NCBI RefSeq assembly: GCF_947172395.1
Contig: NC_069087.1
Coordinates: forward strand, 17,614,889 to 17,678,888
DNA from: Bicyclus anynana
Lineage: Eukaryota; Arthropoda; Insecta; Lepidoptera; Nymphalidae
DNA: 64,000 nucleotides
Direction of reading: 5' to 3'
Shown here: in pieces, positions 58,471-64,000 of the stretch
Position numbering within the stretch: the first letter of the stretch is position 1
How the letters are laid out: every line of letters begins with the position of its first letter
The notes under the pieces: generated by a model
Databases searched by the model: none
Seen by the model: the letters and a program-made list of their open reading frames with translations, nothing else
What the model was told of the DNA's origin: nothing
Translations under genes and position numbers: made by a program

Positions 58471-61400
58471 GGAAGAATCCTAATAGCAGCCTGGAGTTTG
58501 GTGGTATCACTACCTACATCTCCTCCTGAGAGCACATAAAGCCATCGGTCCGACATCTGATCATCGATCATCATCATCATCCCTCGTCGATGGTTCAACA
58601 CACGTCATATATCCGTTATTTTTAGAGTGTAAACTGCAAACTATTTAAAAAAAGTTATACGCAACGCAAGTTAACCGTAAAAATAATACCATACCAATTA
58701 ACCGCAAGCTTGCCGCTTCCCTTAGCACATCGCGGCGAAAATTAAAATTAAAAAGGCGCTATAATGGCGTTCTAATGTGGTTATAATTAGACCCGTCTCC
58801 CATTAGACGATAATTTCACGTTTCATTTGCGCCATCTTGTGTTGTGTCGTTCTCATTTGTTGCATCTTCATAGATAATCTCACTCTACTACGGTTGAGCG
58901 CAATTTGTAATAATCATGAGAATATAGTTTAGCTAAATTATAGGAAGTTTTTAAAATATGTATTTTCATTTATAAGAACTATAATTGTTTAACTCTCAAT
59001 GTTACAAATAAAACAATTAATATAATATACCTATAGTCGTTTCAGTCGATGGTCTAAAAGCTTGGGGTTTTTGCTTGACTGTTGGATGAAGGGTCGGATA
59101 CAGAAGGTATCCTTGAGATGACAGGTATTCAGAGGAGTTTCCTTACTCTGAAACTCTGACCGCCGGTTGCCTGAGCACTCAACCCCGAAACGAGAGGGCT
59201 GGATTAAATTGTAATGGTGTTTTGTTTTATCTATACCTACTAATATTATAAAGCTAAAGAGTTTGTTTGTTTGATTGCGCTAATCTCAGGAACTACTGGT
59301 CCGATTTCAAAAACTCTTTCAGTGTTAGATAGCCCATTTATCGAAGAAGGCTATAGGTTATATATTATCCCCGTATTCTTACGGGAACGGGAACCACGCG
59401 GGTGAAACCGCGCGGAGTCAGCTAGTATTTAAATAATAATGGAAAAAAAATCTTTATTCATTGTTAACATAACTTTTTGCAAAGTAGCACCTGCTTCTAT
59501 TTAATAGGTACCTACTTAATAAATGATTTTACCACTTACTGTCAGTATAGTGTAGGACATGGACTCTCAATAGGTTGAGATAACTATAAGTCAATTAGTT
59601 AAAATTAAAGCTTACCCGGGAGGGCGCTATGTATAGGGCCACGTGTTTGTCCGTCCGTCACTGTCGGGGGCTATCAGGAGCGATATGAAACGCATTGCTT
59701 CTCCACATACCTATCACAAATATTCCAGTGCACGTGTAGGAACTTTATCGCCTGTTGTTTTGCTAATGTATTTTGCCTATCAATTTTTTTATTCAAGGTT
59801 GACTAATATATGACTTACCTATGTTAGATTTTTAATTATTTAATAATTATAAATACATATAAAAACATATAAAAACTCCTTCTTCCAGATAAATATTTTA
59901 ATCTGTACTGTTTATTAATGATGATGGTTTTATTCTGAGGTTTGGTTGAGTAATTGTTGTCTATGAAAAGAATGATGCCATACTATGTGAGGTTAAGTTA
60001 AATTTAATTAATGTATTAACCATCTACTAAAGTAACGATTTGTTTAAGAATGATATAAGAAGATATTTGGAATACAGTTTTATCTTTCCAGCTTGTGTTA
60101 TTTTATTCTTATTTTATCACCTATTACCGCGTATACTTTTTAACCGCGTTACAATTTACTTTATAAATACTGACTGTATTTGGTGCTTGGTGCATTTGCC
60201 TAAAAAAACGCTGGCACACTTCGCTATCTGTGAAAAAGTAAAAAAATATTCGAGCGTTTTTCCTCTTCGCTGTATTGTTTTAATTTTAAAATATCAAGTA
60301 GTGATGAATTAATTAATTCGACACCGGCAGAAGTCTTTAAGGTTATGCTACCTTACGCTAGCCACAAACGGTCAATTATTCTCACGTTTCTGTAGCACCC
60401 ACGACTTTAATTGATCGTGTGTTGGTCACTGCGTACATGCCTTTAGTAGTATGCCGCGTGGGTACTGCCGTTTGCTTTTCATCAACGTGAGTCAATGGCG
60501 ACCATTACTAAAAAGTTACTTTAAGTCTCGTGCCCGTAAAATCGACCGATAGATACTTACAAGCGTATCAAAATTTCATAATATGGAAACAAGCAAAGAT
60601 GCAAATTCATTTTCAGAAAGAGTGTTCAAAGTGTGTTTCCTCGCAAATATGTTATAAAACGTCGTATGACACACTTTGATAGCCTCTGCTTACTTGTAGC
60701 CCTCACCTACGGCTCGGATCAGCAATATCGCCTCGGCTGTAATTTTCAATTTACCGCACTTATATCATAATATACTATTAATGATCTCTCTGGCGACTTT
60801 CCAAAATCTGTATTTTAAAGTCAAAATTGAATTATTTCAATTAGACTTAGTTTGCAAGCACTTTTCAACTGAGTTCTTGAGTTAGTCAATGCGCATGAGA
60901 TATACATACCAATTTTATTATCTTAATAAAAAAAAACTGACACACAAGAGATACTCATCTTGGTGAGGTGGAACCTCGTCTTGTTTAGGCTGAATTTGAT
61001 TGATAAGGACATCATATTTTGAATAAAATTAATTATATATTAATAAAGTGAGTAAATTATAGTGCAAATACGATGAGGGGGCGTGAGAAATATGAAATAT
61101 GTAGCCCAATAGTGGGCGAGCGTCGGCGGATATTAATTAAGATAAACAACTGTTGAATATTAAATCAAACAAGAAGTATGATTAAATAAACACAATTATT
61201 TACCTTCTACTTAAACGAGTAAAAAGTAAAAATGTTCTTTGGACTTCAATCGTGTTAAATCCTATAAGTATAAAAAGATTCTTATTAAAATTTATCTAAG
61301 ATTATTAAAAGTTTTTTTAACCGAAAGATTAACGAAAAAATAAAAATTGTCTTTTTTGTATGTCATTATCAGCCTATATTTTTGGCTCACTACGGAGCCA

Positions 61401-61988
61401 GACTTTATATTCTTGCTCAAGCTCCACTTCACTTGGGCACCTTTACAGAACTATAATGAATAAAAAATAAAAAATTTTTTTTTTTTGCAAAATGCAGCAA
61501 ATCAATGAAAATAAAACGAGAGCTACATGTGATCTCTACGATTTTCCCGCCCGCATTTAAGATTAACATTAATCCAAGTCAATGTTCTTGATGCCACCAA
61601 CACCTACGCGGGTATAAAATGTGTTATGCAGCCAATTAGGTGAGGTGATTAAAATCCTCTGTGTTTACGAAATTAAAGATCCCATCCAATGCATCTTGCC
61701 TTTTTCGGCGAGACCCTGGCATGACGCACAAAGAACACAAGATTAGAAGGGATTATAAAAAGGTTCTACAGCTTTAAAAGGAAATCGCACTAATGTATAC
61801 TTGTGTGAAAATAAGAAGTAACTGCATCTCGATATACCTAATGATAAGATCATTAACAGCCGATGGATTTCCACTGCTGGACATATGCATCTTGCATGGA
61901 CTTACGCAGAAACATAGGCGTATATAGGGGGGCCTAATCTAGAATGGACCTGTGTGATACTATTATGATACTAATAATAGACTTGATG
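58471..61988. other. Probable intron/intergenic, no gene seen
   Basis: 59231-59425 is a minus copy of the 'ccccgcggtttcacccgcg' repeat. 60624-60680 has inverted 11-mers tcaaagtgtgt/acacactttga about 35 bp apart. 61480-61500 is a T-run. 61850-61920 holds a scrap of the RTE tail ('agccgatggatttccactgc'). The open frame at 60040-60312 is AT-rich with hydrophobic residues but no family signal. Confidence 0.45.
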
Positions 61989-62225
61989 TCTAGCGCATCT
62001 TTTGGCTGGTGGGAGGCTTCGACCGTGGCTAGTTACCACCCTACCGACAAAGACGTACCGTCAAGCGATTCAGCGTTCCGGTATGATGTCGTGTAGAAAC
62101 CGAAATGGGTGTGGATTTTCATCCTCCTCCTAACAAGTTAGCCCGCTTCCATCTTAGATTGCATCATCACTTACCATCAGGTGAGATTCTAGTCAAGGGC
62201 TAACTTGTAAAGAATAAAAAAAAAT
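61989..62225 (+). mobile_element. SINE family B, body and tail
   Basis: 'ggctggtgggaggcttcgac', 'cgtggctagttaccacccta', 'caagcgattcagcgttccgg', 'ggtgtggattttcatcctcc', 'taacaagttagcccgcttcc', 'catcacttaccatcaggtga' and an A-rich end near 62225. The tRNA head seen at 63441 is missing here. A second common lepidopteran SINE type; the label B is mine. Confidence 0.75.
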
Positions 62226-62804
62226 CCTCGCACAACTACATTGCTTTGAACTATTGGTGAAAACGGTCACATAATTTCGTAGCGTAGACTTCACATCTTC
62301 GCAGCATAGCTGTATAGCACATCTCTAGTGGAAAAGCAGCCTTAAACATGCGATTCTTATATTTTACAAATCCCATAATTCCTCATGGTTTTTGTGTTTC
62401 CTATTGGGTACCTTCTATCTAGTTATTCTATCATCATACTACGAATAGTACTTGAAACAATGATCGAGGTAAAAAAAGTCAATTGTAATACAAACAATGA
62501 CTTCTTTCCTCGATTGTTTTAGAGGAACAAGTGGGTAATTGTGAATTAGCATGCTTGAATACAGGATGGACTGTGAATATCTTTAATTAACACCATCGGA
62601 CCCCCCGTGTTTTTACCCGTTCGATTCCCGTTTCCATGGGAATACGGGTATAAAATATAGACTGTTCCGTCTTATATTAGATATCAAAAAGGGAAAGTCA
62701 TAATCGGTACAACCATTTTAGATTAGTCGGTACAAACAGATTTAGAGCAGTTTAATTACAACTACTGAAACAGCTTCGCATTTCCACTAGACTTTCCACT
62801 GTAT

Positions 62805-63064
62805 GTTATCAGAGGATCTTGAGTTACTTTGGCCATATAGCCCGTCGCCTTCCCAAAAACCTGGATAAAGTAATATTGGTGGGCAAGGTGGAAGGGAAAC
62901 GACCACGCGGCCGATCACTTATCCGCTGGTCTGACCAGGTTAAGTCACTCACTGGACTCCCTGTAACAACAGCCATTAGAAAAGCTGAGGACCGGACTGT
63001 GTGGAGGGGAATCGTTAACAACGCATCGAAGGGACTGCAGTGCGGATACGACCTTCAGCAATGA
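62805..63064 (+). mobile_element. Non-LTR polyprotein C-terminal fragment
   Basis: A frame reads LSYFGHIARRLPKNLDKVIL, VGKVEGKRPRGRSLIRWSDQ, IRKAEDRTVWRGIV and ends GYDLQQ-stop. This matches the common C-terminal end of insect non-LTR retrotransposon polyproteins ('yfGHv.R......i..Gkv.GkRprGRp..RW.Dqi'). Only the last 80 or so codons survive, in one open frame, so the insertion is not very old. Different family from the RTE-like tails. Confidence 0.8.
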
Positions 63065-63285
63065 AGAATGCGACCAAGAAGAGAATTACAACAATTTTTC
63101 CGCAAAGCTAGATAAGCTTAAATAATACGTTACCCCGTTAGATACCGTTCTATGAAAAATGTGTAATCTAATAATCGCAGACTAATATAATTGTGTAGGT
63201 TAAATTATATTACAATTTCCATTCACTACTCAAAGCTACTGTGGCTACAGTTTGAATGAGATGACGCATCGTATTTTATAGCTGT

Positions 63286-63445
63286 ATCATTATTCTGAAC
63301 TTTATTTCAATCTATATACTCGTACCTAATAATGTATTTAACGATTATTATTTTAACCAGTTAATTAAACTAGAACAGCTGAAAAAAAGTTCTTATAACT
63401 CTAATTCCGTAGTTCTTAGTTGCATTATATTTTAAAAGTAAGGTC
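63286..63445 (+). repeat. Direct duplication, copy 1 (copy 2 at 63726-63860)
   Basis: 'attaaactagaacagctgaa', 'agttcttataactctaattc' and 'cgtagttcttagttgcatta' recur almost unchanged at 63772-63858, and the upstream 'tcattattct.aactt.attt' recurs too. The copies are about 440 bp apart with the SINE of 63441-63722 between them. Confidence 0.85.
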
Positions 63446-63722
63446 CGTGGCGCAGTAGTATGCGCGATGGATTTACAAAACGGAGGTCCTGGGTTGGATC
63501 CCCGGCTGGGCCTATTGACATTTTCTTAATTGGTCCAGGTCTGGCTGATGGGAGGCTTCGGCCGTGGCTAGTTATCACCCTACCGGCATTACCGTACTGC
63601 CAAGCGATTTAGCGTTCCGGCACGATGTCTTGTAGAAACCGAAAAGAAAAAACCTGCATACCAGAGAATTTTCTTAATTATCTGCGTGTGTGAGCCGAAT
63701 ATGTGTTGATAATGATGATGAT
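63441..63722 (+). mobile_element. Chimeric SINE: family B head/body joined to family A tail
   Basis: Head 'gtccgtggcgcagtagtatg' and B box 'gggttggatccccggctggg' of a tRNA-like promoter, then the family B body ('gggaggcttcggccgtggct', 'caagcgatttagcgttccgg'), which stops at about 63645 and continues as family A body 'cctgcataccagagaatttt', 'gtgagccgaatatgtgttga' and (GAT)n. Both parts are in the same orientation, as expected of a template-switch fusion, though nested insertion is possible. Confidence 0.75.
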
Positions 63723-63725
63723 GAT

Positions 63726-63860
63726 CATTATTCTAAACTTGATTTAAATTTATATACTATTTTATGTATTCCAGTTAATTAAAATAGAACAGCTGAAAAA
63801 AAAGTTCTTATAACTCTAATTCCGTAGTTCTTAGTTGCATTATATTTTAAAAGTAAGGTA
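63726..63860 (+). repeat. Direct duplication, copy 2
   Basis: Second copy of 63286-63445; it runs on as 'taaggtatggtaaggtcttt' where copy 1 continues into the SINE, so the SINE sits exactly at the end of the shared stretch. Confidence 0.85.
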
Positions 63861-64000
63861 TGGTAAGGTCTTTGTCAGCATATTGGTCCCTCAAAACTCG
63901 ATCAAAGTACGACGTTTTTACAAAAAATTACACATCGAACAAAGCTCGGTCAATCAGATGTCGAAGTAATCAAATGAGAAGAAAGCTCGCTGCTAAGTAA

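Noticed and set aside
60040..60312. 90-codon frame with a hydrophobic stretch
   Set aside because: AT-rich, no splice or start context, no recognisable motif; compatible with chance.
63441..63515. tRNA gene near the right end
   Set aside because: Good A/B boxes, but it leads directly into SINE family B body and lacks a clean acceptor stem.

Overview
The window looks like nuclear DNA of a moth or butterfly (Lepidoptera). It is AT-rich, with small exons in long introns, and contains an insect ionotropic receptor. It is also full of repeats typical of this order: tRNA-derived SINEs ending in (GAT)n, RTE-like non-LTR tails, short inverted-repeat elements and 'ccccgcggtttcacccgcg' repeats. I cannot name the species. 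No search or alignment was run; exon borders come from reading frames joined at splice signals.

Layout. (1) 1-4282: intergenic, with a SINE fragment and a large inverted-repeat MITE. (2) 4283-21686 (+): a complete 14-exon peroxisomal acyl-CoA oxidase of 698 residues ending in the peroxisomal signal SKL, with one GC-AG intron. (3) 23098-27285 (+): a 7-exon, 695-residue ionotropic receptor with signal peptide, ligand-binding lobes and three membrane segments. (4) 27914-28987 (-): a single-exon Aurora-type mitotic kinase, convergent with the receptor. (5) about 31.6-39.9 kb (-): a broken P-element-like transposase with a THAP zinc finger, its parts separated by about 6 kb of later insertions, including a five-unit decayed array and a perfect 143-bp triplication. 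(6) 42033-44706 (+): RWDD4, four exons, 184 residues. (7) 46657-49156 (+): a CYB5D1 homologue, four exons, 288 residues, with two cysteine-rich additions not in the human protein as I recall it. (8) 51.7-54.4 kb (+): an untranslated first exon and a short first coding exon of a gene that apparently runs past the right edge. (9) 54.4-64 kb: probably its first coding intron or intergenic DNA, rich in repeats.

The genes form no operon or pathway cluster: lipid oxidation, chemo/thermosensation, mitosis, an RWD protein and a probable ciliary protein are simply neighbours. I see no CRISPR array, rRNA, intact tRNA gene or clearly new multi-gene system. The most interesting items are the cysteine-rich CYB5D1, the P-element fossil, the GC-AG introns, the hAT-like MITE family with 8-bp target duplications, the perfect 143-bp triplication, a chimeric SINE, and repeats lying directly beside splice sites.
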